From the NCBI GenBank assembly GCA_027036005.1, contig JALVTJ010000016.1, positions 1 through 42,781 on the forward strand: 42,781 bases of DNA, in the 5' to 3' direction. The position numbers and the translations under genes were made by a program. The notes under the pieces were generated by a model that was given only the letters and a program-made list of their open reading frames with translations, made no database searches and was not told the DNA's origin. This document shows positions 16,383 through 24,022 of the stretch, one piece after another. Each line of letters begins with the position of its first letter. Positions within the stretch are counted from its first letter, which is position 1. This DNA comes from Nautiliaceae bacterium (GTDB taxonomy: Bacteria; Campylobacterota; Campylobacteria; Campylobacterales; Nautiliaceae).

Positions 16383-17445
16383 GATACTCTCGCAAGATGA
16401 AATCGATGCTTTATTAGAAGTTGTCGAAGATGAGGAAATAAATCCGGAAGAGCTTGAAAACGCTCCCGATATATTAGAACAGAGAAAAATAACGTTATAC
16501 GATTTTAAAAGACCTAATAGGGTCAGTAAAGAGCAATTAAGAAGTATAAGAGCAATGCATGATAAAATGGCGAGAAGTTTGGCAAGCAATATTTCGTCTT
16601 TGATGAGAAGTATCGTTGAAATTCAACTTCATTCGGTCGATCAGATGACATATGGAGAATTTTTAATGAGTTTGCCAAGTCCGACTTCTTTTAATGTGTT
16701 TTCTCTTAAACCGCTTGATGGTAAAGGAATAATTGAAATCAATCCTTCAATCGTATTTCCTATGATTGATAGACTTTTGGGAGGTCCCGGTATACCATTT
16801 GACGCAAATAGGGAATTTACCGATATAGAGCTTAATTTATTGGATCAGATTTTAAGAATAATAACGCAAAATATGAAAGAAGTGTGGGCGCCTATTATGG
16901 ATTTGTATCCTGTTATAGAGGCAAAAGAATCAAGTCCAAATGTGGTTCAGATCGTTGCACAAAACGAAATAGTAATAATGGTTGTAATGGAAATTGTAAT
17001 TGGTCAGACAAGCGGAATGATGAATATATGCTATCCTGTAATTTCCATTGAATCTCTTTTGCCTAAACTTGCCAGCAGGGATTTGATGCTTAGTGAAACA
17101 AGCGGCAGAAAAAGTAGAAATAGAGAACTTAGAGCATTAATCAGGGGAGCGAAAATAGAACTTGAAGCGGTTTTGGGGTATGCAAAACTTAATATGAAAG
17201 AAATTTTGGATTTGGAAGTTGGGGATATCATCAAATTAAACCGTGTGGCTGATGATAGCGTAATGGTTAAGGTTGACGGGAGAGAAAAATTTGTTGCCGA
17301 GTTTGGTGTGAAAAGATATAGAAGATGTATAAAAATAAAAGAAAAACTTAAAACAGAACACGATGAGATTAAAGAGATACTTGAAATGCTCGAAATGAAA
17401 AGGAAACAGAGATTAGAACAGATTACCGGAGGGGAAAATGAATGA
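16375..17445 (+). CDS. fliM: Flagellar motor switch protein FliM
   Basis: 356 residues. The N-terminal peptide AEILSQDEIDALLEVV is the CheY-binding motif (LSQxEIDALL). The CheC-like middle domain includes GPGIPFDANREFTDIELNLLDQI (FliM GGxG region), and the C-terminal SpoA domain includes LDLEVGDIIKLNR and VKVDGREKFVAEFGV. It forms part of the C-ring that switches rotation. The start overlaps fliA and the end overlaps fliY by 8 bases. Confidence 0.95.
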   Translation: MAEILSQDEIDALLEVVEDEEINPEELENAPDILEQRKITLYDFKRPNRVSKEQLRSIRAMHDKMARSLASNISSLMRSIVEIQLHSVDQMTYGEFLMSLPSPTSFNVFSLKPLDGKGIIEINPSIVFPMIDRLLGGPGIPFDANREFTDIELNLLDQILRIITQNMKEVWAPIMDLYPVIEAKESSPNVVQIVAQNEIVIMVVMEIVIGQTSGMMNICYPVISIESLLPKLASRDLMLSETSGRKSRNRELRALIRGAKIELEAVLGYAKLNMKEILDLEVGDIIKLNRVADDSVMVKVDGREKFVAEFGVKRYRRCIKIKEKLKTEHDEIKEILEMLEMKRKQRLEQITGGENE

Positions 17446-18238
17446 ATTTATTAAATTACTGCAAAATGAAATAAAATCGACAATAGAAGGTCTTGTGGGT
17501 TTAAGCCCGGATATTTCGATTCTGTCTCAATCGGCGGAAATAGGGGAAACAAAACCTCCTTTTGTCAAAGTTGAAGTTAATGTTACTCCAAAAGGGAAAA
17601 TCGTTTTTTTATTGCCTCCGGCTTTTTCAACGGCTGTTTGCGATTTGATGCTCGGAGGTGAAGGCGAAGCGAAAGAAGAGGTAAATGAAGACGATTTAGA
17701 TGCTATTAAAGAGATAGTTTCAAATATTTTGGGAGCTTTAAGCACTACATTGGAAGCGCAAGAGAATACAAATAAATTTAAATTTGAAATTTCAGATATA
17801 AAATTTATAACTCAAAAAGAAGATTTTTCAGATTTTTCTTATATTGTTAATTTTACTTGTAAAATAAAAGATGTGGAAAGTATTTGCGGGGTTTTGTTCG
17901 ATGAAATTTTTTTAAGTAATTTTAATAATGATTTATCAACCGCTCCTAAAACAAAAGAAATTCATGAAGAAGTTAAAAATCTTGAAATGTTAATGGATAT
18001 AAAGCTTCAATTAAGGGTTAGAATAGGTTCTAAGGTTATGCTTTTGAAAGATATAATCGGAATGGATATAGGAAGTGTGATTGAACTTGACCAGCTTGCA
18101 AGCGAGCCTCTTGATATATTAATAGAAGATAAAAAAATAGGCGAAGGCGAGGTTGTAATTGTTGATGGAAACTTCGGAATTCAGATCACTTCAATAGGCT
18201 CCAAGGAAGAAAGGTTAAACACCATAAAAAAACAATAA
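17438..18238 (+). CDS. fliY: Flagellar motor switch protein FliY (FliN-type SpoA domain)
   Basis: 266 residues. The N-terminal two-thirds are CheC-like (about 20-165: VEVNVTPKGKIVFLLPPAFSTAVCDLMLGGEGE, NILGALSTTLE), and the C-terminal 80 residues are a FliN/SpoA domain (LMDIKLQLRVRIGSKVMLLKDIIGMDIGSVIELDQLASEPLDI). Campylobacterota carry FliY together with FliM in the switch complex. No FliM-type CheY-binding peptide is present. Coupled to fliM by an 8-base overlap; last gene of the flagellar operon. Confidence 0.92.
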   Translation: MNEFIKLLQNEIKSTIEGLVGLSPDISILSQSAEIGETKPPFVKVEVNVTPKGKIVFLLPPAFSTAVCDLMLGGEGEAKEEVNEDDLDAIKEIVSNILGALSTTLEAQENTNKFKFEISDIKFITQKEDFSDFSYIVNFTCKIKDVESICGVLFDEIFLSNFNNDLSTAPKTKEIHEEVKNLEMLMDIKLQLRVRIGSKVMLLKDIIGMDIGSVIELDQLASEPLDILIEDKKIGEGEVVIVDGNFGIQITSIGSKEERLNTIKKQ

Positions 18239-18262
18239 CGTTATTTCAAGTCATCTTTTTTA

Positions 18263-18291
18263 TTGACAAATCCCTTTTCGTTTGATAAATT
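18263..18291 (+). promoter_or_regulatory. Sigma-70 promoter for the Fe-S protein gene
   Basis: TTGACA (18263-18268) is separated by 17 bases from TAAATT (18286-18291), a -35 consensus with a fair -10. It lies 20 bases before the GTG start of the next gene and begins a new transcription unit after fliY. Confidence 0.65.
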
Positions 18292-18311
18292 GCGTTTAAA
18301 AAAGGTTCGGA

Positions 18312-19637
18312 GTGTTTAAATTCAGCGATATTTCGGATATGTGTATAAAATGCGGTAAATGTATTCCCGGATGCACGATTCATAGGGTAAATCCCGATGA
18401 AGCGACATCTCCAAGGGGTTTTTTGGATATTTTGAAAGCAGCCGAGGAAGGCGAGATTGATATAGATAAAACTTTTAAAGACACCGTTGAATCCTGTTTT
18501 TTGTGTAATCAGTGCGTTGAAATATGTCCGAATTCGCTTCCGACCGATTTTATGATAGAAAGTGCAAGGGCTAAGGTAGCTGAAAAATACGGAATTGCAT
18601 GGTGGAAAAGAGCGTTTTTCTTTATGTTAAGACACAGATGGGCGTATGATTTAATTAGCAAGCTCGGATTTTATTTTCAGACCTGCGGATTTAAAATCGA
18701 AGAAGGGAAAAAATCGATAAGAAGCAGATTTTCACTTCCGTTGCTTCACAAAGGAAGGCTTATCCCGGCTTTTAGAAAGAAAACGTTTTTGCAAAAATAT
18801 CCTGAAAAAATTCCCGCTAAAATACCTAAAAAAAGAGTTGCTATTTTTATAGGATGTCTTGCCAATTACAATTATACCGAGGTCGGAGACGCTCTTATTG
18901 AAATTTTGAAATTTTTGGATATAGATATTTTTATTCCCAAAAAGCAAAACTGCTGCGGGGCACCGGCATATTTTACCGGCGATTTTAAAACAACCGAATA
19001 TCTTATCAAAAAAAACATAGAATATTTCGAAACGTTTATTGACGATGTCGATGCTATTCTTGTTCCGGAAGCAACCTGTTTTGCAATGCTGAAAAAAGAT
19101 TACGAGGAATATATTAAATATTATATGCCAGATTGGCTTGAAAGGCATAAAAAAATAAAACAAAAACTTTTCGCTACAACCGAATGGCTTTATAAATATA
19201 CCGATATAAAAAATAAAATAAAAACAAAACCTCTTCATAGCGTAACATATCACGATGCCTGCCATGTAGGCAAGGTGTTTGGTATAAGAAAAGAGCCAAG
19301 AGAACTTTTAAAAAACATATGCGAAATAAGAGAAATGGAAAATCCTGATGTTTGTTGCGGATTCGGTGGTATTACAATTCAGAGTGAAAAATTTCATTTG
19401 GCAAAAAAAGAAGGTCTTATTAAAGCCGAAATGATAAAAAAAGTGGATGCCGAGTTTGTAAGTGCCGAATGCAGTGCTTGCAGGATGCAAATTACCGAGC
19501 ATATGGATAAAGTGGGCGATAATAAGCTGTTTAGACATCCTCTTGAACTGATTGCAGAAGCGATAAAAGAGGAAAAGATGAGGAAAAGAGAAGGAAAAGA
19601 GAGGGAAGAGATGGGTAAAATTAAAAAAGGTAATTAA
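18312..19637 (+). CDS. CCG-domain iron-sulfur oxidoreductase subunit (GlpC/GlcF type)
   Basis: 441 residues. Two N-terminal [4Fe-4S] motifs, CIKCGKCIPGC (about 11-21) and CFLCNQCVEICPN (about 63-75), are followed by two cysteine-rich CCG domains, with CCGAPAYFTGD (about 217) and CCGFGGI (about 350), as in GlpC, GlcF and HdrD-like electron-transfer subunits. They pass electrons from a dehydrogenase partner to quinone. No flavoprotein partner is adjacent, so the substrate is unknown. GTG start after AAAAGGTTCGGA. The last 25 residues (MRKREGKEREEMGK) are encoded by a purine-rich repetitive tract and look like an added tail. Confidence 0.78.
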   Translation: MFKFSDISDMCIKCGKCIPGCTIHRVNPDEATSPRGFLDILKAAEEGEIDIDKTFKDTVESCFLCNQCVEICPNSLPTDFMIESARAKVAEKYGIAWWKRAFFFMLRHRWAYDLISKLGFYFQTCGFKIEEGKKSIRSRFSLPLLHKGRLIPAFRKKTFLQKYPEKIPAKIPKKRVAIFIGCLANYNYTEVGDALIEILKFLDIDIFIPKKQNCCGAPAYFTGDFKTTEYLIKKNIEYFETFIDDVDAILVPEATCFAMLKKDYEEYIKYYMPDWLERHKKIKQKLFATTEWLYKYTDIKNKIKTKPLHSVTYHDACHVGKVFGIRKEPRELLKNICEIREMENPDVCCGFGGITIQSEKFHLAKKEGLIKAEMIKKVDAEFVSAECSACRMQITEHMDKVGDNKLFRHPLELIAEAIKEEKMRKREGKEREEMGKIKKGN

Positions 19638-20449
19638 TGGAATTTTGGCAGCATATATATTCTCACATAAATCCGATTGCGTTTAGTTTGTTTGGATTTA
19701 AAATTCACTGGTATGCTATTATGTATATTTTAGCGCTTGTGAGCGGATATTTACTTGGAATTAAATTCGGAGAAAAGTTGGGGTTTGATAAAAAAACCAT
19801 AGACGAATATTTTATTTGGGCAGAGATAGGAGTTATACTAGGGGCAAGATTCGGATATGTTCTTTTTTATATGCCGGGATATCAAAAATATTATCTTTTT
19901 CATCCTTGGGAGGCTTTTAATCCTTTTGTAAACGGAAAGTTCGTTGGAATTGCCGGAATGAGCTATCACGGCGCTGTTATCGGATTTGCTTTGGCTACTT
20001 TGCTTTTTTGTTATTTTAAAAAAATTGATTTTTGGAAAATATTAGATGTGGTTGCACTTGCCGTGCCTCTTGCATATATTTTTGGAAGATTGGGTAATTT
20101 TTTAAATGAAAGAATTGTTGGAAGAGTTACCGATGTGCCTTGGGGAGTTTATATTGACGGAGCACTGAGGCATCCGATAGGGATTTACGAAGCGTTTTTT
20201 GAAGGATTTTTAACCTTTCTTATTATATATTTTTATTACAAAAAATTTTACAAATGTAAAGGAGAACTGATAGGTCTTTATTTAATAAGTTACGGTTTTT
20301 TCAGATTTTTGTGCGAATTTTGGCGCGAGCCGGATCCTCAGCTTGGATTTATTATAGGCTCCTTTACAATGGGGCAAATTTTAAGTTCTTTTATGATTAT
20401 TTTTGGAATCGTAGTTTTTATTTATAGGAGGAAAAAATGCAAAAATTAG
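19637..20449 (+). CDS. lgt: Prolipoprotein diacylglyceryl transferase
   Basis: 270 residues, seven predicted membrane helices. Signatures: FKIHWYAIMYILAL at the N-terminus, GARFGYVLFYMP, GMSYHGAVIGF (HGG-like region with the essential His) and GRLGNFLNERIVGRVTDVPWG, the Lgt signature with the essential Arg. It adds diacylglycerol from phosphatidylglycerol to the lipobox cysteine of prelipoproteins, as needed by the lipoproteins at 9224 and 22765. The start overlaps the previous stop by one base; the end overlaps the next gene by 13. Confidence 0.95.
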   Translation: MEFWQHIYSHINPIAFSLFGFKIHWYAIMYILALVSGYLLGIKFGEKLGFDKKTIDEYFIWAEIGVILGARFGYVLFYMPGYQKYYLFHPWEAFNPFVNGKFVGIAGMSYHGAVIGFALATLLFCYFKKIDFWKILDVVALAVPLAYIFGRLGNFLNERIVGRVTDVPWGVYIDGALRHPIGIYEAFFEGFLTFLIIYFYYKKFYKCKGELIGLYLISYGFFRFLCEFWREPDPQLGFIIGSFTMGQILSSFMIIFGIVVFIYRRKKCKN

Positions 20450-21678
20450 CGATTGTAGGAGGAGGAATAAGCGGACTTAGTTTGGCTTATTATCTTCAAA
20501 ACGATTATGAAATAAGCGTTTTCGAAAAAGACAAATGGGGAGGTAAGGCCTATACTCAAAAGATAGGAAGTTATCTTTTTGAAGAAGGTGTTAACGGCTT
20601 TTTAAGTAATTCTCCCAAAACACTTGAACTTTGTGAGGAGATTGGAATTAAACCTTTAAAAGCAAATGAAAATTCTAAAATCAGATATATTTACGATGAC
20701 AAACTTATTAAAATTCCAATTAAGCCTGTTGATTTTCTTTTTAGCGATATAATGAGTTTGAAAGGTAAATTAAGGATTTTAAAAGAATTTTTTATAAAAC
20801 CTGTATGCGATAGAGAAGAGAGTGTTGAGCAGTTTGCAAATAGAAGACTTGGCAAGGAATTTACTGGGAAAATGATGGTGCCTATGCTTGCCGGAATATA
20901 TGCTTCAACCCCAGAGAAAACGTCTATGAATGCCGCATTTCCTAAACTTAAAAAAATAGAATGTGAATACGGCTCGCTTTTTAAAGGTATGATTAAACTA
21001 AAAAGAGGGGGTCAGCCAAGCGGGGAGTTGCATTCGTTTGAATGGGGAATGAGCGAGTTTATAGATAAATTAAAAGAAAAAACAAAAGCAACTTTTATAC
21101 AAAAAGAGATAAAAGATATTGAAGATCTCAAAGGTTTTGATAAGATTATAATAGCAACCGAGAGTTTTAATGCAGCAAATATTTTGAAAAAATATGACAA
21201 ATTAAGCTCCCTGCTTAAAAAAATAGAATACAATCCCGTGGCAATAGTGGGATTTGATTTTGATAGTATCACTCCTATAAGTTTCGGTATTCTTACCGTA
21301 AAAGAAAAAACATTAGGGATTTTGATGGATAAATATATTTTTCCTCACAGAAACGGCATAAGGTTAATGCTCGGAGGTGCTAGATTTCCAGAGATTAAAG
21401 ATATGAGCGAAGAAGAAATTATTGAAATTGCAAAAAATGATATATATAAAATCTTAAAAAACGCAAATCCGAAAATTACTTGGATTAAAATACATAAAAG
21501 AGCAATTGCAAATTATTCCTTAGGTCATCAGGATTTGATAAGAGAAATTATGGATGAAGCAAAAAAATTTAACATTTATTTAACGGGGAATGCCTATAAT
21601 GGTGTAAGTTTTAACGATTGTATCAAAAATTCTTATGAACTTGCAAAGGAGTTAAAAAATGAAAAAAATCTTCATTAG
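20437..21678 (+). CDS. Protoporphyrinogen/coproporphyrinogen oxidase-like flavoprotein (HemY type)
   Basis: 413 residues. FAD-binding dinucleotide fold at the start, LAIVGGGISGLSLAYYLQ, followed by VFEKDKWGGKAYT. The middle FANRRLGKEFTGKMMVPMLAGIYASTPEKTSM is the HemY/HemG-family motif (RRLG-E). The C-terminal end YLTGNAYNGVSFNDCIKNSYELA is the second FAD-contact motif. Members oxidise protoporphyrinogen IX or coproporphyrinogen III in haem synthesis, consistent with the heavy cytochrome demand here and with hemA at 42075. Which substrate it uses cannot be told. Other amine-oxidase-like flavoproteins are less likely. Confidence 0.8.
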   Translation: MQKLAIVGGGISGLSLAYYLQNDYEISVFEKDKWGGKAYTQKIGSYLFEEGVNGFLSNSPKTLELCEEIGIKPLKANENSKIRYIYDDKLIKIPIKPVDFLFSDIMSLKGKLRILKEFFIKPVCDREESVEQFANRRLGKEFTGKMMVPMLAGIYASTPEKTSMNAAFPKLKKIECEYGSLFKGMIKLKRGGQPSGELHSFEWGMSEFIDKLKEKTKATFIQKEIKDIEDLKGFDKIIIATESFNAANILKKYDKLSSLLKKIEYNPVAIVGFDFDSITPISFGILTVKEKTLGILMDKYIFPHRNGIRLMLGGARFPEIKDMSEEEIIEIAKNDIYKILKNANPKITWIKIHKRAIANYSLGHQDLIREIMDEAKKFNIYLTGNAYNGVSFNDCIKNSYELAKELKNEKNLH

Positions 21679-22075
21679 TGTTTTTTTACTGTTTTCGTTT
21701 CTTTTTGCAAATGAATCGATCCATTGGGTAAAAGATTATAAAAAAGCTTTTGAGACGGCAAAAAAAGAGCATAAGTTGCTTTTTGTGGATATTTCCGTTC
21801 ATCATTGCCCTCCTTGTTGGTATTTGGCTAATATTGTTTATAAATATCCCCCTGTGATTGAATATATTAACAAACATTTTGTTCCGATGTTTTATTTTGC
21901 CGATACGGATAGGGTTCCGATAGCGTTTTCTCCTTATTTTACAGGTGCTGCTCCTAATGTTTTGTTAATAACTCCGGGTGATAAACTTTATTACAGAATT
22001 TTCGGATCTCGTCCCGCAAAAATATTTTTGAAAACGCTTCAAAATATTAATCAAAAATATCAAAAAGGTAAATAA
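21659..22075 (+). CDS. Periplasmic thioredoxin-like protein with CPPC motif (first paralogue)
   Basis: 138 residues: signal peptide (about 1-18, ending FANE), then a thioredoxin-like domain with HCPPCWYL (about 45) and a cis-Pro-like TGAAPNVLLI. Family resemblance is to thioredoxin_7/SoxW-like thiol reductases. It directly precedes and abuts a CcdA-like gene, suggesting it takes electrons from CcdA and reduces apocytochrome cysteines. It closely resembles the protein at 38666 (same order: HKL-VDIS--HCPPC-YLA--VY, YINKHF-P-FY-AD, YFTG--P). AAAGGAG precedes the ATG inside the hemY-like gene. Confidence 0.8.
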   Translation: MKKIFISVFLLFSFLFANESIHWVKDYKKAFETAKKEHKLLFVDISVHHCPPCWYLANIVYKYPPVIEYINKHFVPMFYFADTDRVPIAFSPYFTGAAPNVLLITPGDKLYYRIFGSRPAKIFLKTLQNINQKYQKGK

Positions 22076-22764
22076 TGGAAAATATGGTATATTCTTTGTT
22101 TAATTATTTTGATTCTATGCCTTTTTTAGTTAGTTTGGCTGCCGGGATTTTGTCTTTTTTATCCCCTTGCGTATTGCCTATGGTTCCGATTTATTTTTTT
22201 TACATAACGGGTATCAGTGCAAAAGAGCTTGAAAACAGGGAATTAACCAAAAAAGAAAGATTAAAAATTTTAATAAATTCTTTATTATTCATTGCAGGGT
22301 TTGCTCTTGTTTTTGTATTAATAGGTGCAGCTGCTGCAAATCTCATAGGAAATATTTTCGCTTATAAATGGATTAATATAATCGCGGGAATTATTATAAT
22401 AATTTTCGGTATTAATGTAGGAGGATTTATCAAATTTAAATTTATGCAATATGAAAAAAGAGTTAACTTTCAAAATGCGGGAAGTTTTCTTTTGGGAGTT
22501 TCGTTTGCATTCGGTTGGACGCCTTGTATCGGGCCAATTTTCGGGACAATTGTGGGAATGGCCGCAACAAATCCAGCTAAAAGCATTACAATGATGGTGC
22601 TTTATGTAATAGGGCTTGCAATTCCGTTTATTTTAATGGCTATTTTTACTATTTGGAGTATGAAACTTATAGAAAAAACAAAAAAATATATGGGAATAAT
22701 AGAAAAAATAAGCGGTATTTTTTTGATAATTGTAGGAATTTGGGTGTTATTTAAAGGATTTTAA
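22075..22764 (+). CDS. ccdA: CcdA-type thiol:disulfide electron carrier
   Basis: 229 residues, six membrane helices. The two functional cysteines lie in FLSPCVLPMVPIYFFYITG (helix 1) and FGWTPCIGPIFGTIVGMAA (helix 4), the hallmarks of CcdA/DsbD. It moves electrons from cytoplasmic thioredoxin to periplasmic thiol proteins for cytochrome c maturation. ATG overlaps the thioredoxin stop by one base (TAATG), so they are coupled. It fits the System II set with CcsBA at 39081. Confidence 0.93.
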   Translation: MENMVYSLFNYFDSMPFLVSLAAGILSFLSPCVLPMVPIYFFYITGISAKELENRELTKKERLKILINSLLFIAGFALVFVLIGAAAANLIGNIFAYKWINIIAGIIIIIFGINVGGFIKFKFMQYEKRVNFQNAGSFLLGVSFAFGWTPCIGPIFGTIVGMAATNPAKSITMMVLYVIGLAIPFILMAIFTIWSMKLIEKTKKYMGIIEKISGIFLIIVGIWVLFKGF

Positions 22765-23589
22765 ATGAAAAAATTATTATTAATTCCACTATTTTTTTTA
22801 GGTTGCGTAAGTGAGCAGAATATTAATTTAAACAAAGAAATAAAAGCTGTAAACAAAGATAAAATATTAATGAAAAAATATCATATTACTTCTGATAATT
22901 TAATTCCGTTCGGTAAGAATTATCTTTTTTTTAAACCTTCCGTAAACGGAAGTGATATTTATATTTTGAATAGTAAATTTAATCTCATAAAAAAATTTTC
23001 GACTCCAATATTTTTAAATGCTCAAAAACTAAAAGTATATAAAAATAAAATCTATTTATTCGGAGTTGATGAAAACAGCTATTATCCAGTTTTACTTGTT
23101 TTTAATCAAAAAGGAAAAATGCTCCATAAATATGAAATTCCCAAAAAATATGCTTTGGCAAAGGATTTTTTTGTAGATAACAATAATGTATATTTTATGA
23201 TAGATGTTTATAAAAAAGGTAAAAGTCATATCGAAATTTATAAAAACAATCGAATTTATAAAAAAATAAATTTAAATCATTCTATTAACGGTAATTTTAT
23301 TTTTAAATTCAATAATGATATTTTTGTAACCGGAAATATTAAAAATAAAACTCAGGATGCTTTTATTGTAAATTTAAATAAAGGGTGGATAAGAATATTT
23401 GATTTGGGAATGGATGAAAGTATAATAAAAGTTGTTCTTAGAAAAAACAAATTGATTTTAACATTACTTTCGACGGATGAAATGGGAGCAAATGAATATT
23501 ATGAAATAATCTTAAATATAAATGGGAAAATTTTAAAAAATAAATGTAAAATAAAATTTCCGGTTGTGCCTAGTAGATTAAGAACTTAA
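22765..23589 (+). CDS. Lipoprotein of unknown function
   Basis: 274 residues starting KKLLLIPLFFLGC, a lipoprotein signal with lipobox FLGC. The rest is beta-rich with repeating short strands (for example KLKVYKNKIYLFGVDENS, FNQKGKMLHKYEIP, FVTGNIKNKTQDAF), suggestive of a beta-propeller-like repeat, though no known motif is identified. It begins directly after ccdA and precedes a small cytochrome gene, so a role in periplasmic electron transport or cytochrome assembly is possible but not shown. Confidence 0.65.
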   Translation: MKKLLLIPLFFLGCVSEQNINLNKEIKAVNKDKILMKKYHITSDNLIPFGKNYLFFKPSVNGSDIYILNSKFNLIKKFSTPIFLNAQKLKVYKNKIYLFGVDENSYYPVLLVFNQKGKMLHKYEIPKKYALAKDFFVDNNNVYFMIDVYKKGKSHIEIYKNNRIYKKINLNHSINGNFIFKFNNDIFVTGNIKNKTQDAFIVNLNKGWIRIFDLGMDESIIKVVLRKNKLILTLLSTDEMGANEYYEIILNINGKILKNKCKIKFPVVPSRLRT

Positions 23590-23591
23590 TA

Positions 23592-23600
23592 TGCTATAAT
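23592..23600 (+). promoter_or_regulatory. Extended -10 promoter for the small cytochrome gene
   Basis: TGCTATAAT combines a TGN extension with a perfect TATAAT, 28 bases before the ATG at 23629; GAAGGAG is the ribosome-binding site. No good -35 is seen, which extended -10 promoters do not need. Confidence 0.6.
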
Positions 23601-23628
23601 TTAATTCAAATTTTATGAAGGAGTTGAA

Positions 23629-23865
23629 ATGAAAAGATTATTAACATTAGCGGTTTTTGGGGTAATGGCATTTGCGTATCAAGATTGTGCTATGTGTCAT
23701 AACGGTGGTATGGCTAAAAAGTTGGATACATTAACACCTGCTCAAATAGAAGCGAAAATGAAAGCTTTCAAAGCAGGAAAAGGTAATCCTATGATGGTCA
23801 ATATTGCAAAAGGATTAAGTAAAAAAGATATTGCTGATGCTGCTAAAAAATACGGAAAAAAATAA
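23629..23865 (+). CDS. Small monohaem c-type cytochrome
   Basis: 78 residues with signal peptide (cleavage near AFA-YQD). One haem site, CAMCH (about 21-25); NPMM near residue 56 offers an axial Met as in cytochrome c553/c6-like class I proteins. The mature protein of about 60 residues is very small. It should shuttle electrons in the periplasm. It is immediately upstream of hao but has its own promoter and terminator, so it may be a strongly expressed free-standing carrier, possibly a donor to Hao or another reductase. Confidence 0.85.
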   Translation: MKRLLTLAVFGVMAFAYQDCAMCHNGGMAKKLDTLTPAQIEAKMKAFKAGKGNPMMVNIAKGLSKKDIADAAKKYGKK

Positions 23866-23886
23866 TTTTTTCCGTATTTTATTATT
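23847..23886 (+). terminator. Strong intrinsic terminator after the small cytochrome gene
   Basis: AAAATACGGAAAAA pairs with TTTTTCCGTATTTT across a 5-base loop. The stem begins inside the last codons and contains the stop TAA in the loop region. T-rich DNA follows. Confidence 0.8.
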
Positions 23887-23961
23887 GTCTTTAATTAAAT
23901 TTTTCTACAATTAAATATTCCTTTTCTACATTTTCTCTGTTTTTAATATTAATTAAATAAA

Positions 23962-23994
23962 TGGCACTTTTGAGACACTCTTTTTTCATATAAT
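23962..23994 (+). promoter_or_regulatory. hao promoter with PhoB-box-like direct repeat
   Basis: TGGCACT-TTTG-AGACACT (23962-23979) is a two-part direct repeat with an 11-bp period. Exactly 10 bases after the second ACAC comes TATAAT (23989-23994). No TTGACA-like -35 is present; the repeat occupies that position, as the pho box does at PhoB-activated promoters. The same layout recurs at 37998-38030. The TGGCAC start recalls sigma-54, but the GC needed at -12 is absent (AC instead). Confidence 0.65.
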
Positions 23995-24022
23995 TTTAAA
24001 GAGTTCTCAAAAAGGAGTAAAA

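Noticed and set aside
18732-19265. 177-residue minus-strand ORF inside the Fe-S protein gene
   Set aside because: Phe/Ile/Lys-rich shadow of a gene with clear cysteine motifs on the other strand; no motif or ribosome-binding site of its own.
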